From Streptomyces sp. DH24 (lineage in GTDB: Bacteria > Actinomycetota > Actinomycetes > Streptomycetales > Streptomycetaceae), in contig NZ_JARVKW010000008.1 of the NCBI RefSeq assembly GCF_029813775.1, positions 62,001-126,000 on the forward strand: a stretch of 64,000 nt of DNA. Reading direction: 5' to 3'. The position numbers were made by a program, and so were the translations under genes. Of the stretch, positions 19,331-31,263 are shown in pieces. How positions within the stretch are numbered: the first letter of the stretch is position 1; the number at the start of each line of letters is the position of its first letter. The notes beneath the pieces were generated by a model. That model was not told the origin of the DNA. It did no database searches and worked only from the letters and a program-made list of their open reading frames with translations.

Positions 19331-19665
19331 GCCCCCACCCTCTTTCCGCGATTCAGCTGTGGCCGCGACACTGTCGGGGGCCACTGACAGCGTCCGGATA
19401 CCGGACGGCCGCAGGTTTTTTCCCCGCCCGCCCTGCGGTTCCCGCAGCCCTCAAGGGCGCGGAATCCTCAACGGAAAGTGCCGTATTCACGTGCGTGATG
19501 GCTCTCAATCAACGGATTCCGTAGGTGAACACCCATTGACGTGCTGGTTTTCGTTGGTATTCCATGCAGCGCCGGGAGCGGACGAGAAGCACGTACGACC
19601 GAAGCCGCCGGAGGCGATAGCGCTCCCGCCCGAACCACGCCGCACGAGTCGATCGGAACTGCCGC
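19331..19665. other. 335-bp upstream region of the amino-acid permease
   Basis: No gene. A weak promoter candidate is TTGACG (19536-19541) with TATTCC (19558-19563) at 16-bp spacing. Nothing else recognised. Confidence 0.3.
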
Positions 19666-21066
19666 ATGACCGACACGCTCCGCCCTGTCGAGACCCCCCT
19701 CGCCAGCACGCCGGACAGCAGTCAACGCAAGCTCAAGCGTTCCATCGGAGTCGTCGGCGGAACCCTGCTGACGCTGTCGTGCGTGACGCCCGCCTCCACG
19801 CTGTTCGTGGTCGTCCCCGACCTGTTCGGCTCGCTCGGCACCGCCACCGCCCTCACCATTGCCGTCGGCTCCCTCCTCTGCGTCGCCGTGGCGTTCTGCT
19901 ACTCCGAGCTGGGCACCCTCATCCCCAGCGCGGGCGGCGAGTACGCCATGGTGTCGACGCTGGCCGGACGGCTCGCGGGCTGGCTGGTGTTCGTGCTGTC
20001 CCTGCTGGTCGTCATGATCGTCCCGCCGGTGATCGCGATGGGCACCGCCGACTACCTCGTCCCGATCGTCGACCTCGACCCGTCCCTGGCCGGCGCCGGC
20101 GTCATGCTGCTCGCCACCCTCGCCGGACTGCTCGACCTGCGCGCCAACGCCTGGATCACCGGCGTCTTCCTGGTCCTGGAGGTCATCGCGGCGGCCGTCG
20201 TGGCCGTCCTGGGCTTCGCGCACAGCGAGCGCGGCCCCGGCAGCCTGGCCTCGATGGAGGTCGCCGGAGCCGACGGCGGCCCGGACACCGTGACCGCCGT
20301 GCTGGTCGTCTCCGGCCTCGCCATCGCCCTCTTCGTCACGCAGGGCTTCTCCACCGCCGTCTACCTCTCCGAGGAACTGGAGAACCCGCGCCGCAACGTC
20401 GCCCGCACGGTGCTCGCCACCCTCGGCATCTCCGCCGTGATCATCCTGGTCCCGGTCGTCGCCATCACCATGGGCGCCTCCGACCTCCGGGAACTGACCG
20501 GCGGCGACATCGGCGCCATGGTCACCGCCTGGTCCAACTCCGCGGTCGGCACCTTCGTCAGCCTCTGCGTGGCCCTCGCCATCGTCAACGCCGGCATCGT
20601 GATGGTCATCCAGAACTCGCGCGTCCTGTTCGCCTCCGCCCGCGACAAGGCCTGGCCCGAGCCCGTCAACAAGGTCTTCGCCAAGCTCGGCCGGTTCGGC
20701 TCCCCGTGGGTCTCCACGCTCGCCGTCGGCGTGCCCGGCGCGGTGCTGTGCTTCGTCGACCTGGACACCCTGTACGGCGTCACGGGCGTCTCCGTCACCG
20801 GCATGTACCTGCTCGTCGCGGTCGCCGCCCTGCTCTCCCGGCGCGGCGCCCACCGGCACACGCCCGCGTGGCGCATGCCGCTGTGGCCCGCGATGCCGGT
20901 CCTGCTGATCGCCGTCCTCGCCTACGTGCTGAGCCGGCAGGAGACCACGCACCTGCTGTGGACCGGCGGCATCACGGCCGTGGCCACCCTCTACTGGGCG
21001 CTCTACCTCCGCCCGCGCCGCGACACCCGCTGGCTGGTGTCGATCCCGGAGGACGCGCGGGCCTGA
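19666..21066 (+). CDS. APC-superfamily amino-acid permease
   Basis: 466-aa polytopic membrane protein of the amino acid-polyamine-organocation superfamily. The family's first-helix signature is present (residues ~25-45, SIGVVGGTLLTLSCVTPAST, where substrate backbone binds), and about 12 hydrophobic segments follow. The cytoplasmic loop GFSTAVYLSEELENPRRNVA carries the conserved EE-PRR motif. Substrate cannot be assigned. ATG at 19666 has only a weak GGA upstream. Monocistronic on the plus strand. Confidence 0.88.
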   Translation: MTDTLRPVETPLASTPDSSQRKLKRSIGVVGGTLLTLSCVTPASTLFVVVPDLFGSLGTATALTIAVGSLLCVAVAFCYSELGTLIPSAGGEYAMVSTLAGRLAGWLVFVLSLLVVMIVPPVIAMGTADYLVPIVDLDPSLAGAGVMLLATLAGLLDLRANAWITGVFLVLEVIAAAVVAVLGFAHSERGPGSLASMEVAGADGGPDTVTAVLVVSGLAIALFVTQGFSTAVYLSEELENPRRNVARTVLATLGISAVIILVPVVAITMGASDLRELTGGDIGAMVTAWSNSAVGTFVSLCVALAIVNAGIVMVIQNSRVLFASARDKAWPEPVNKVFAKLGRFGSPWVSTLAVGVPGAVLCFVDLDTLYGVTGVSVTGMYLLVAVAALLSRRGAHRHTPAWRMPLWPAMPVLLIAVLAYVLSRQETTHLLWTGGITAVATLYWALYLRPRRDTRWLVSIPEDARA

Positions 21067-21188
21067 ACGCCGGGCCGCCGCGTACCGCGTCCGTGGTACG
21101 CGGCGGGTCCGCCGTACTCCCGGCGGATGGCCGCGGGCTCGGTCCACAGGCTGCCCCGGCTGTCGGAGGGGGCCCGTACTGTTGACGC

Positions 21189-23836
<2,648 letters not shown>

Positions 23837-23840
<4 letters not shown>

Positions 23841-24718
23841 GCACGCTCACCGAGCGGGCCGCGCCCCGTCGCCAGGACGAGGTCGCCTCCGGCTACCGTC
23901 CGGGCCGCACCCTGCCGCCGCGGGTCGAGCTGATCCGCCAGCTCAAGCGCCGGCGCACGCTGGTGATGGGCGCGATCCTCGCCGCCCTGCCGTTCGTGCT
24001 GGTCGTCGCCTTCGCGATCGGCGGCGAGCCGGAGGGACGCGGCGACCGCATCACCCTCATGGACACGGCGACGGCGTCGGGCGCCAACTTCGCCGCGGTG
24101 AACCTGTTCGTGTCCGCGAGCTTCCTGCTGGTGATCCCGGTCGCGCTGTTCTGCGGGGACACGGTCGCCTCGGAGGCGAGCTGGTCCTCCCTGCGCTACC
24201 TCCTCGCCGCCCCCGTGCCGCGCGCCCGGCTGCTGGCGTCGAAGCTCGCCGTCGGGCTCGGTCTCAGCCTGGCCGCGATGGTCCTGCTGCCGCTGGTGGC
24301 TCTCGCCGTCGGCACGGTCGCCTACGGCTGGGGGCCGCTGCACATTCCGACCGGCGGCGAACTAGCTCCGGGCATCGCGGCCCAGCGGCTCGTGGTGGTC
24401 GTGGCGTACATCTTCGTGTCCCAACTGGTCACCGCCGCACTCGCGTTCTGGCTGTCCACCAAGACGGACGCCCCGCTCGGCGCGGTGGGCGGCGCGGTCG
24501 GCCTGACCATCGTGGGCAACGTCCTGGACGCCGTGACGGCCCTCGGCCACTGGCGCGACTTCCTGCCCGCGCACTGGCAGTTCGCCTGGGCCGACGCCGT
24601 GCAGCCCCGCCTGGAGTGGTCCGGCATGCTCCAGGGCGCCGCGATCTCCGCAACGTACGCGCTCGTGCTGTTCGCCCTGGCGTTCCGGGGCTTCGCCCGC
24701 AAGGACATCGTCTCCTAG
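23837..24718 (+). CDS. ABC-2-type transporter permease
   Basis: 293-aa integral membrane protein with about six hydrophobic helices, typical of ABC-2 permeases (export or membrane-integrity functions). The conserved cytoplasmic stretch VASEASWSSLRYLLAAPVPR before helix 3 matches the family. The start codon overlaps the stop of the hydrolase-ATPase fusion, so this permease is the obvious partner of that ATPase. A hairpin terminator follows the stop. Confidence 0.9.
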
Positions 24719-24726
24719 GGCCCCTC

Positions 24727-24766
24727 GCGGGCACGGCCCGGGCCGCTGGGCCGTGTCCGTGCCCGC
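24727..24766 (+). terminator. Hairpin terminator
   Basis: GCGGGCACGG (24727-24736) pairs with CCGTGCCCGC (24757-24766), 9 nt after the permease stop. Confidence 0.6.
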
Positions 24767-24768
24767 AG

Positions 24769-24803
24769 CGAGACACACCTGCGACACATCGAGACACACC
24801 TGC
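24769..24803. repeat. Two direct copies of CGAGACACACCTGC, 21 bp apart
   Basis: Identical 14-mers at 24769-24782 and 24790-24803, in register over two helical turns, ~85 bp upstream of the VWA lipoprotein gene. Position and spacing suggest an activator or repressor site. Binder unknown. Confidence 0.6.
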
Positions 24804-24885
24804 AACGCTTCGTGCCGCACGTTCCGGCCGCCGGTGACGTCACAGTCACAACAACCGGCGTCAAAGGACCAAGGGGGCACGGACG

Positions 24886-26382
24886 ATGGTGCGAAACCGG
24901 ACACGGCGGCTGCGGGGTGCGCTGCTGGCGCTCACGGCAGCTGGCGGCCTGCTGCTCAGCGGCTGCGGAGCGGGCGGCAGTGACGACACGAGCCACGCGC
25001 AGGACAGCGACGTGGCCCCGTCGCCCGACCTGCGGTCCACGTTCGCCCTGGACGTCGACACCGCGTCGTACGGCTACGCGCGGCGCACGCTCGCCGAGGG
25101 CCGGCTGCCCGACCCGTCGACGGTCCGCCCGGAGGAGTTCGTCAACAGCTTCCGCCAGGACTACGAACGCCCCGACGGCAACGGCTTCTCCGTCACCGTC
25201 GACGGCGCCCGCACCGGCGACGAGAACTGGTCCCTGGTCCGCGTCGGCCTCGCCACGAAGGCGGCCGACCGCGGCGGGGACCGGCCGCCGGCCGCGCTGA
25301 CCTTCGTGATCGACATCTCCGGCTCGATGGCCGAACCGGGCCGCCTCGACCTCGCCCGGCACTCCCTCGGCGTGATGACGGACCGGCTGCGCGACGACGA
25401 CTCGGTCGCGATCGTCACCTTCAGCGACGAGGCCGAGACGGTCCTGCCGATGACCCGCCTGGCCGGCCACCGGGGCGAGATCCACGACGCCATCGACACC
25501 CTGGAGCCCACCGACTCCACCAACCTCGGCGCGGGCGTGGAGACCGGCTACGAGACCGCCGTCGAGGGCCTGCGCGAAGGCGCCACCAACCGGGTCGTCC
25601 TGGTCTCCGACGCCCTCGCCAACACCGGCGACACCGACGCGGACACGATCCTGGAGCGCGTCGCGACCGAGCGCCGCGAGCACGGCATCACCCTCTTCGG
25701 CGTCGGCGTCGGCAGCGACTACGGCGACGCCCTCATGGAGCGCCTCGCCGACAAGGGCGACGGCCACACCGAGTACGTCTCCGACGAGGACGACGCGGCC
25801 GAGGTGTTCTGCGACCGGCTCCCGCAGAACGTCGAGCTGACCGCCCGCGACGCCAAGGCCCAGGTCACCTTCGACCCGCAGACCGTGCGCGAGTTCCGTC
25901 TCATCGGCTACGACAACCGGGCCGTCGCCGACGAGGACTTCCGCGACGACCGCGTGGACGGCGGCGAGGTCGGCCCCGGCCACACCGTCACCGCCCTGTA
26001 CGCCGTGCGCACCGCGGCGGGCGCCGACGGCCACCTCGCGACGGCCACCGTCCGCTGGCTCGACCCGGAGACCCGCGCCCCGCACGAGGAGTCGGGCGCA
26101 CTGGAGGCCGGTTCCCTGCACGGTTCGGTGTCCGACGCGCCCGCCCGTTTCCAGGTGACGGCCGTGGCCGCGTACTTCGCCGACGCGCTCCGCTCGGGCG
26201 ACAGCCACAGCCGCGACAGCCACAGCCGCGACAGCCGCGAGAGCCGCCACAGCCGCCTCCCGGGTGCCCCGGCACTCGGTGAACTCGCCAAGCGCGCGGC
26301 CCGGTTGGCGCACACCACGGAGGACGACGCGGTGCGGGACCTCGCCGACGCCGTCGAGCGGGCGGACCGGTACGGAGCCTGA
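24886..26382 (+). CDS. Secreted lipoprotein with von Willebrand factor A domain (YfbK-like)
   Basis: 498-aa exported protein. The signal peptide ends in a lipobox (LLLSGC, Cys27), so it is lipid-anchored outside the membrane. After a YfbK-type N-terminal segment (FALDVDTASYGYARR) comes a VWA domain with a complete MIDAS: DISGS (Asp143, Ser145, Ser147), a later Thr and VLVSDA. The C-terminal third matches the DUF3520-like tail of YfbK proteins and contains an odd Ser-His-Ser-Arg-Asp repeat (SHSRDSHSRDSRESRHSR). VWA proteins mediate metal-dependent protein contacts; partner unknown. Confidence 0.9.
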   Translation: MVRNRTRRLRGALLALTAAGGLLLSGCGAGGSDDTSHAQDSDVAPSPDLRSTFALDVDTASYGYARRTLAEGRLPDPSTVRPEEFVNSFRQDYERPDGNGFSVTVDGARTGDENWSLVRVGLATKAADRGGDRPPAALTFVIDISGSMAEPGRLDLARHSLGVMTDRLRDDDSVAIVTFSDEAETVLPMTRLAGHRGEIHDAIDTLEPTDSTNLGAGVETGYETAVEGLREGATNRVVLVSDALANTGDTDADTILERVATERREHGITLFGVGVGSDYGDALMERLADKGDGHTEYVSDEDDAAEVFCDRLPQNVELTARDAKAQVTFDPQTVREFRLIGYDNRAVADEDFRDDRVDGGEVGPGHTVTALYAVRTAAGADGHLATATVRWLDPETRAPHEESGALEAGSLHGSVSDAPARFQVTAVAAYFADALRSGDSHSRDSHSRDSRESRHSRLPGAPALGELAKRAARLAHTTEDDAVRDLADAVERADRYGA

Positions 26383-26431
26383 CGAGCCCGGCCGCCCGGC
26401 GTGCGCCACCCATTGACCTTTCCCTACGCAT

Positions 26432-26455
26432 GAGTAAGTTGACTTGCGAGTAAGT
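26432..26455. promoter_or_regulatory. Direct repeat GAGTAAGT upstream of fadD
   Basis: GAGTAAGT at 26432-26439 and 26448-26455 flank ACTTGC, giving alternating half-sites (AGTAAGTTGACTTGC reads as a near-dyad). This resembles TetR-type fatty-acid regulator sites upstream of acyl-CoA synthetase genes. Not proven. Confidence 0.4.
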
Positions 26456-26508
26456 ACGGGTGGTCGACGACCACGGCACGTCAGCTCGAACCGCGACCGG
26501 GAGCCGTC

Positions 26509-28434
26509 ATGGGCGTACGCAAGGATCTGAAACGGGCGAAGCGGCGCACCGGCCTGGTGGAACGCCACCGGGTCGAGCTGGTCAGGGACTCCGCCGGCAC
26601 CGTCCGCGAGGCCCGCAGCGCGCCGCTCGCGCCGCGCCCCACCACCGGCAGTACCGCCGACATCCCGTTCACCAACGCGGCCGAGGCACCGGACGCCGTG
26701 GTGCTGCGCCGGGAACGCAACGGCACCTGGCAGCCCGTGACGGCGGCGGCCTTCGCCCGCGAGGTGGCCGCCGCCGCCAAGGGACTGATCGCCGCCGGTC
26801 TGCAACCGGGCGGCCGGGTCGCGGTGATGTCCCGCACCCGCTACGAGTGGACGGTCCTGGACTTCGCGATCTGGGCGGCGGGCGGCCAGACCGTCCCCGT
26901 CTACGCCACCTCGTCCGCCGAGCAGGTGGACTGGATCGTGCGCGACTCGGGCGCCCGCTACGTCGTCACCGAGACCGCCGACAACGCGGCCACCGTCCTG
27001 ACCGGCACCGCGGCCCACCCCGAGGCGCCGCGCGTCTGGCAGCTCGACGCGGGCGCCCTCGACGACCTCACCGCCCTCGGCGCGGACATCCCCGACGAGG
27101 AGGTCACCAAGCGCCGCACGGCCCTGGGCCCGGACACCGTGGCGACCGTCTGCTACACCTCCGGCACCACCGGCCGCCCCAAGGGCTGCGTCCTCACCCA
27201 CGCCAACCTGCACGCCGAGGCCGCCAACACGGTCGAGCTGCTGCACCCCATCTTCAAGGAGGTCACGGGCCAGACCGCCGCCACCCTCCTGTTCCTCCCG
27301 CTCGCGCACATCCTCGGCCGGACCCTTCAGATCGCCTGCCTCGCGGCCCGCATCGAGATCGGCCACTGCCCCGGCATCAAGCCCGACGAACTGCGCCCGG
27401 CGCTGCGGGCGTTCCGCCCCACCTTCCTGGTCGGCGTCCCGTACCTCTTCGAGAAGATCCACGACACCGGACGCGCGACCGCCGAGAAGATCGGCCGCGG
27501 CGCCTCCTTCGACCGCGCGCACCGCGTCGGCGTCCGCTTCGGCGAGGCGTACCTGGACAGGTTCCTCGGCCGCGGCAAGGGCCCTGGCCCCGGCCTGTAC
27601 GCCGCGTGGGCACTGTACGACCTGCTGGTCTACCGGCGCATCCGCAAGGAGATCGGCGGCCGCGTCCGCTACGCCATCAGCGGCGGCTCACCCCTCGACC
27701 GCGACCTCAACCTGTTCTTCTTCGCCGCGGGAATCATCGTCTACGAGGGCTACGGCCTGACCGAGACCACCGCCGCCGCCACCATCGTCCCGCCGCTGCG
27801 GCCCCGCCCCGGCACCGTCGGCCGCCCGGTTCCCGGCACGGCCGTCCGCATCGCCGACGACGGCGAGGTGCTCGTCAAGGGCGGCATCGTCTTCGGCTCG
27901 TACTGGAACAACCTCGAGGCCACGGCCGCCGTTCTCGACGACGGCTGGTTCGCGACGGGGGACCTCGGCGCGCTCGACGAGGACGGCTACCTCACCATCA
28001 CCGGCCGCAAGAAGGACATCATCGTCACCTCGGGCGGCAAGAACGTCTCCCCGGCCGTCCTGGAGGACCGGCTGCGCAGCCGCCCCCTGGTCGGGCAGTG
28101 CGTCGTCGTCGGCGACCAGCGCCCCTTCGTCGCCGCCCTGATCGCCCTCGACCCCGAGGCCGTCGCCCACTGGCTGTCCGTCCGCAGACTGCCCACGGAC
28201 ACGCCGCTGTCCGAGCTGGTCCGGGACGAACGGCTGCGCGCCGACGTGCAAAGGGCCGTCGACCACGCCAACGAGGCCGTCTCCCGCGCCGAGTCGATCC
28301 GCGCCTTCGCCCTCGTCGAGGACGGATTCACCGAGGAGAACGGCCTGCTCACCCCGTCCCTGAAGGTCAAGCGGCAGGCGGCGCAGGAGGCGTACGCGGA
28401 ACAGATCGAAGCGCTGTACACCCGGGGGAACTGA
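26509..28434 (+). CDS. fadD: Long-chain acyl-CoA synthetase (FadD/FAA1 type)
   Basis: 641-aa ATP-dependent AMP-forming ligase that activates fatty acids to acyl-CoA. AMP-binding P-loop YTSGTTGRPKG at ~216-226, A5 motif YEGYGLTETTA, A7 GWFATGDLG and A8 DGYLTITGRKKDIIVTSGGKNVSP are all intact. The C-terminal lysine region LKVKRQAAQ is also present. ATG at 26509 has GGGAG upstream. Membrane-associated cytoplasmic enzyme. Stand-alone gene with a repeated putative operator upstream. Confidence 0.94.
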   Translation: MGVRKDLKRAKRRTGLVERHRVELVRDSAGTVREARSAPLAPRPTTGSTADIPFTNAAEAPDAVVLRRERNGTWQPVTAAAFAREVAAAAKGLIAAGLQPGGRVAVMSRTRYEWTVLDFAIWAAGGQTVPVYATSSAEQVDWIVRDSGARYVVTETADNAATVLTGTAAHPEAPRVWQLDAGALDDLTALGADIPDEEVTKRRTALGPDTVATVCYTSGTTGRPKGCVLTHANLHAEAANTVELLHPIFKEVTGQTAATLLFLPLAHILGRTLQIACLAARIEIGHCPGIKPDELRPALRAFRPTFLVGVPYLFEKIHDTGRATAEKIGRGASFDRAHRVGVRFGEAYLDRFLGRGKGPGPGLYAAWALYDLLVYRRIRKEIGGRVRYAISGGSPLDRDLNLFFFAAGIIVYEGYGLTETTAAATIVPPLRPRPGTVGRPVPGTAVRIADDGEVLVKGGIVFGSYWNNLEATAAVLDDGWFATGDLGALDEDGYLTITGRKKDIIVTSGGKNVSPAVLEDRLRSRPLVGQCVVVGDQRPFVAALIALDPEAVAHWLSVRRLPTDTPLSELVRDERLRADVQRAVDHANEAVSRAESIRAFALVEDGFTEENGLLTPSLKVKRQAAQEAYAEQIEALYTRGN

Positions 28435-28591
28435 CCCGCGAAAGACTCACCGACCGAGCGCGGTTCAGAGGGCGGTTACCGGAAACAGCCGGCGGCGACC
28501 CGCCCCTTCTCGCGCGTACCGAACCGGAGGTCCCTGTACGGCCGCTTGCCCAGGCTGCCGGATCGCCATGAGGGCCAACAGGGTGAACCTG

Positions 28592-28619
28592 CGCAACCAA
28601 AGCGCGTACGCCGGGTTGG
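28592..28619 (+). promoter_or_regulatory. Possible sigma-BldN-type promoter of the long chaplin
   Basis: CGCAAC (28592-28597), N16, GGTTGG (28614-28619), compared with the sigma-BldN consensus I recall as CGTAAC-N16-CGTTGA (5/6 and 4/6 matches). Chaplin genes are known BldN targets in Streptomyces. The leader would be ~130 nt. Confidence 0.4.
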
Positions 28620-28755
28620 AGAGGCTGTACGACGCGAGCGTCGCTACGAGCTGTTGGTTTGTCAGGGGCGGCCCGGCCGCGCCCGGTAGTTCCTTCCCGA
28701 GTGGATGACCGATGTCATGCCTCACCACTCCTCTTCACACAGGAAGACAACGACA

Positions 28756-29652
28756 TTGCGACGAACCCTGAGCAGGGGAATGGTCGCGGCGGCGGCCGCG
28801 ACGGGAGTGCTGTCCCTGTGCGGTGGCACCGCCTTCGCCGACGCCCAGGCGGACGGCGCCGCGAAGGGCTCGCCGGGCGCCGTGTCCGGCAACGCCGTCC
28901 AGGCCCCGGTCAACGTGCCGGTGAACGTCTGCGGCAACACCCTCGACGTGATCGCCGCCCTCAACCCGGCGTTCGGCAACACGTGCGCCAACGTGTCGGA
29001 CGACCACCACCACGACCGCATCGACCACAAGCCGGGACACGGGCAGGAGGACGGCTCCCACGGTGCCCCCGGCCACGACGGCTCCGCCGGACACGGCTCG
29101 CAGGAGAACCCGCACGGCGGCGACCACGGCTCCGGTCACGACGGCGGCCACGGCGGCGGCCACGGCGGGAGCGGGCACGGCGGCGGCCACCACACCTCCG
29201 GCGCCTCCGCCGAGGGCCACACGGCCGGTTCGCCGGGAGTCGGTTCCGGCAACAACGCCCAGGTGCCGGTCGACGTGCCGGTGAACGCCTGCGGCAACAC
29301 CCTCGACGTCATCGCCGTACTCAACCCGGCGTTCGGCAACACCTGCGTCAACGACTCCGGCGGCTACGGCGAGACCCCGCCGAGCAAGCCGAAGCCGCCC
29401 CACCCGGGCCACGAGAACCCGAAGCCTCCCGTCGGCCACACACCGCCGGCCCCGGACGACCGGACGCCCCCGGTCGACGGCCACCACCCGCACACCCCGG
29501 ACGTGTACACGCCGGTGTCGCCCGAGGGCGGCCGGTCCGGGCTCGCGGAGACCGGCGGCGACGCCGTGTTCGGCACCGCCGCCACCAGCGCCGCCCTGAT
29601 CGGGGCCGGCGCCGTGCTGTACCGCAGGGCCCGGGTGGCGGCCCGCCACTGA
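28756..29652 (+). CDS. Long chaplin with two chaplin domains and a sortase signal
   Basis: 298-aa secreted, wall-anchored chaplin. A clear signal peptide (RGMVAAAAATGVLSLCGGTAFA) leads into chaplin domain 1 (~38-80, Cys59 and Cys77) and domain 2 (~158-199, Cys179 and Cys197). The domains are separated by a His/Gly-rich linker of about 75 residues and followed by a Pro-rich stretch, the sorting motif LAETG (263-267), a membrane helix and RRAR. I place the start at TTG 28756 because AGGAAG is 9 nt upstream and it yields a standard signal peptide; an in-frame ATG at 28705 is the alternative. Chaplins self-assemble into amyloid films that let aerial hyphae leave the water surface. Long forms tether the short ones to peptidoglycan. 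Confidence 0.92.
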   Translation: MRRTLSRGMVAAAAATGVLSLCGGTAFADAQADGAAKGSPGAVSGNAVQAPVNVPVNVCGNTLDVIAALNPAFGNTCANVSDDHHHDRIDHKPGHGQEDGSHGAPGHDGSAGHGSQENPHGGDHGSGHDGGHGGGHGGSGHGGGHHTSGASAEGHTAGSPGVGSGNNAQVPVDVPVNACGNTLDVIAVLNPAFGNTCVNDSGGYGETPPSKPKPPHPGHENPKPPVGHTPPAPDDRTPPVDGHHPHTPDVYTPVSPEGGRSGLAETGGDAVFGTAATSAALIGAGAVLYRRARVAARH

Positions 29653-29741
29653 CCCCGCGGGCGCCGGACCGCCGACCGCTCCGGACCCGCAGTCACGGAC
29701 CCCGGCCCCGTACGCGCGGCCCGGGGAACGGCAGTCCTGTC

Positions 29742-29784
29742 GACCCCCGCACCAGAACACCCCGGTGCGGGGGTCTTCGTGTTT
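29742..29784 (+). terminator. Terminator after the long chaplin
   Basis: Perfect 12-bp stem GACCCCCGCACC (29742-29753) / GGTGCGGGGGTC (29764-29775), followed by a T-rich tail (TTCGTGTTT). Confidence 0.85.
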
Positions 29785-29853
29785 CCGCCGCCCGTGCCAA
29801 GGGGGGAACCGCACCGGGGTGGCGGACGACGGGCGCCACCCCGGCGCCCCGCG

Positions 29854-31134
29854 TCAGCGGCTGCCCGCCCGCTCGTCGCCGACGGACTCCTCGGTGCGCG
29901 GCGCGGGCGCCTGCCGCACCACGCGCGCCGGGGGCCGGGTCCTGCCCCCGGAGCCGCCGGCCCGGCGCACGCGCGCCCACACCCGCCCGGCCACGTGCCG
30001 GCTCCACAGACCCCACATCGCCCGGCCGGGCGCCCGGTCGTCGGCGGCGTACCAGGCCAGCTCCCGCCCGCCCGGCGCCGGGCGCGGCAGGCGCGTCGGC
30101 GCGTAGTTCTCCACCACGAACACCCGCCCCGGCCGCGGCGCGCCGAGCGGCAGCGGACGGTGGGTGAGGTCGAGGTGCTGGGCGCGTACGACGTCCAGGC
30201 CTGCGGTGTCGGTGAACAGGCGGAACTGGGCGCCCGGACGCGGGTTGAAGTCGAGCAGGTGGTAGCGGCCGGTGTCGCCGCGGCGCCGGAAGTCCAGGTC
30301 GAGGATGCCGCGGTAGCCCAGCTCGCCGGTGAGCCGCTCGGCGAGCTCCCGCACCCTGGCGTTGGGCCGCCACAGGCCGACGGCCGTCAGGCCCGCCCCG
30401 CGCGGCCAGGAGCGCTGCTTGAGCCCGGTGCCGCCGACCCGCAGGGCGCCGGTGCGGTCGGCGTACCCGTGGAAGAACCAGTCGCGGTCGGCTCCCGGCG
30501 GCAGGAACTCCTGGAGCAGCAGCCGGCTGCCCGCCTCCCCGCTGCGCGCGAACAACTCCCGTGCCTCCCGCGCCGACCGCAGCAGTACGGTGCTGCGCAG
30601 TCCGCTGCCCGGCGGCAGCAGCCACGGCCTGCTCCACTTCGCCACCACCGGCAGACCGAGCCGCCAGGCGACCGAGGCGGCCTCGGCGGGACTGTCCGGG
30701 ACGAGCGTCACCGGGTGCGGCAGGTCCAGCGCGGCGCACACCCGGGCCAGCTCCGCCTTGTCGGCCACCGCTTCGGGCCGCGCGTCCGACGGGTCGGGCA
30801 GCAGATAGGCGGGCGCCAGTTCCGCGCGCAGCCGGCCCACCGCGACGGCGCCCGCGTCGTCCATCGGGATCAGCACGGCGGGCCGCGCGAGCCGGGCGGC
30901 CACGCGGCGCAGTACGGCCGCGATCTCGGCAGGGGAGGCGCCCGGTTCCGGCGGAGTGTGCAGCGCGGTCACGAAACGGGACGCGCGCACGGGGCTTTTC
31001 GTGGAGTCGGCGACGACGTGCACGTCCACGCCCGCCCTGCCGAGCGAACGCACGGCGCCCAGGGTGCCGTGATGAAAGGGATTCCGGTCGATCCGCAGAA
31101 GTACGGCGGGGACGCGGGTGTCGAACAGCGACAC
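29854..31134 (-). CDS. ATP-grasp family enzyme (carboxylate-amine ligase-like)
   Basis: 426-aa ATP-grasp protein. The N-terminal domain starts VSLFDTRVPAVLLRIDRNPFHHG. The ATP-grasp core includes ADKAELARVC, LPVVAKWSRPW, LLLQEFLPPG and the metal-binding LLDFNPRPGAQFRLF near residue 320-335. GTG at 31134 is preferred (AAGGAATT upstream); the open frame beyond it is shadow. The last ~50 residues are Arg/Pro-rich. Family members ligate an amine to a carboxylate, often on cell-wall or surface polymers. Context (between a chaplin and a glycan operon, divergent from a secreted glycosidase) suggests surface-glycan modification, but the substrate is unknown. Confidence 0.85.
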   Translation of the reverse strand: MSLFDTRVPAVLLRIDRNPFHHGTLGAVRSLGRAGVDVHVVADSTKSPVRASRFVTALHTPPEPGASPAEIAAVLRRVAARLARPAVLIPMDDAGAVAVGRLRAELAPAYLLPDPSDARPEAVADKAELARVCAALDLPHPVTLVPDSPAEAASVAWRLGLPVVAKWSRPWLLPPGSGLRSTVLLRSAREARELFARSGEAGSRLLLQEFLPPGADRDWFFHGYADRTGALRVGGTGLKQRSWPRGAGLTAVGLWRPNARVRELAERLTGELGYRGILDLDFRRRGDTGRYHLLDFNPRPGAQFRLFTDTAGLDVVRAQHLDLTHRPLPLGAPRPGRVFVVENYAPTRLPRPAPGGRELAWYAADDRAPGRAMWGLWSRHVAGRVWARVRRAGGSGGRTRPPARVVRQAPAPRTEESVGDERAGSR

Positions 31135-31263
31135 GGACTCAATTCCTTCTGTTGTCACCGGTGCGGGCGAGCAGGGCACTCGAAAGCCGTAACGGCGGTG
31201 GCGTGATGACCATTCACATGACTCAGTGTCAGTACGGACTTTCCGGTCGGAAGAGGAGCGGGC
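31135..31263. promoter_or_regulatory. Divergent promoter region of the ATP-grasp and GH26-like genes
   Basis: 129-bp gap between divergent starts. It must hold both promoters. A GAGGAG ribosome-binding site precedes the plus-strand ATG. No clear operator seen. Confidence 0.4.

Noticed and set aside
24715..27522. 935-residue minus-strand frame opposite the VWA and fadD genes
   Set aside because: Shadow frame with no recognisable domain; the plus-strand genes have full motif sets.
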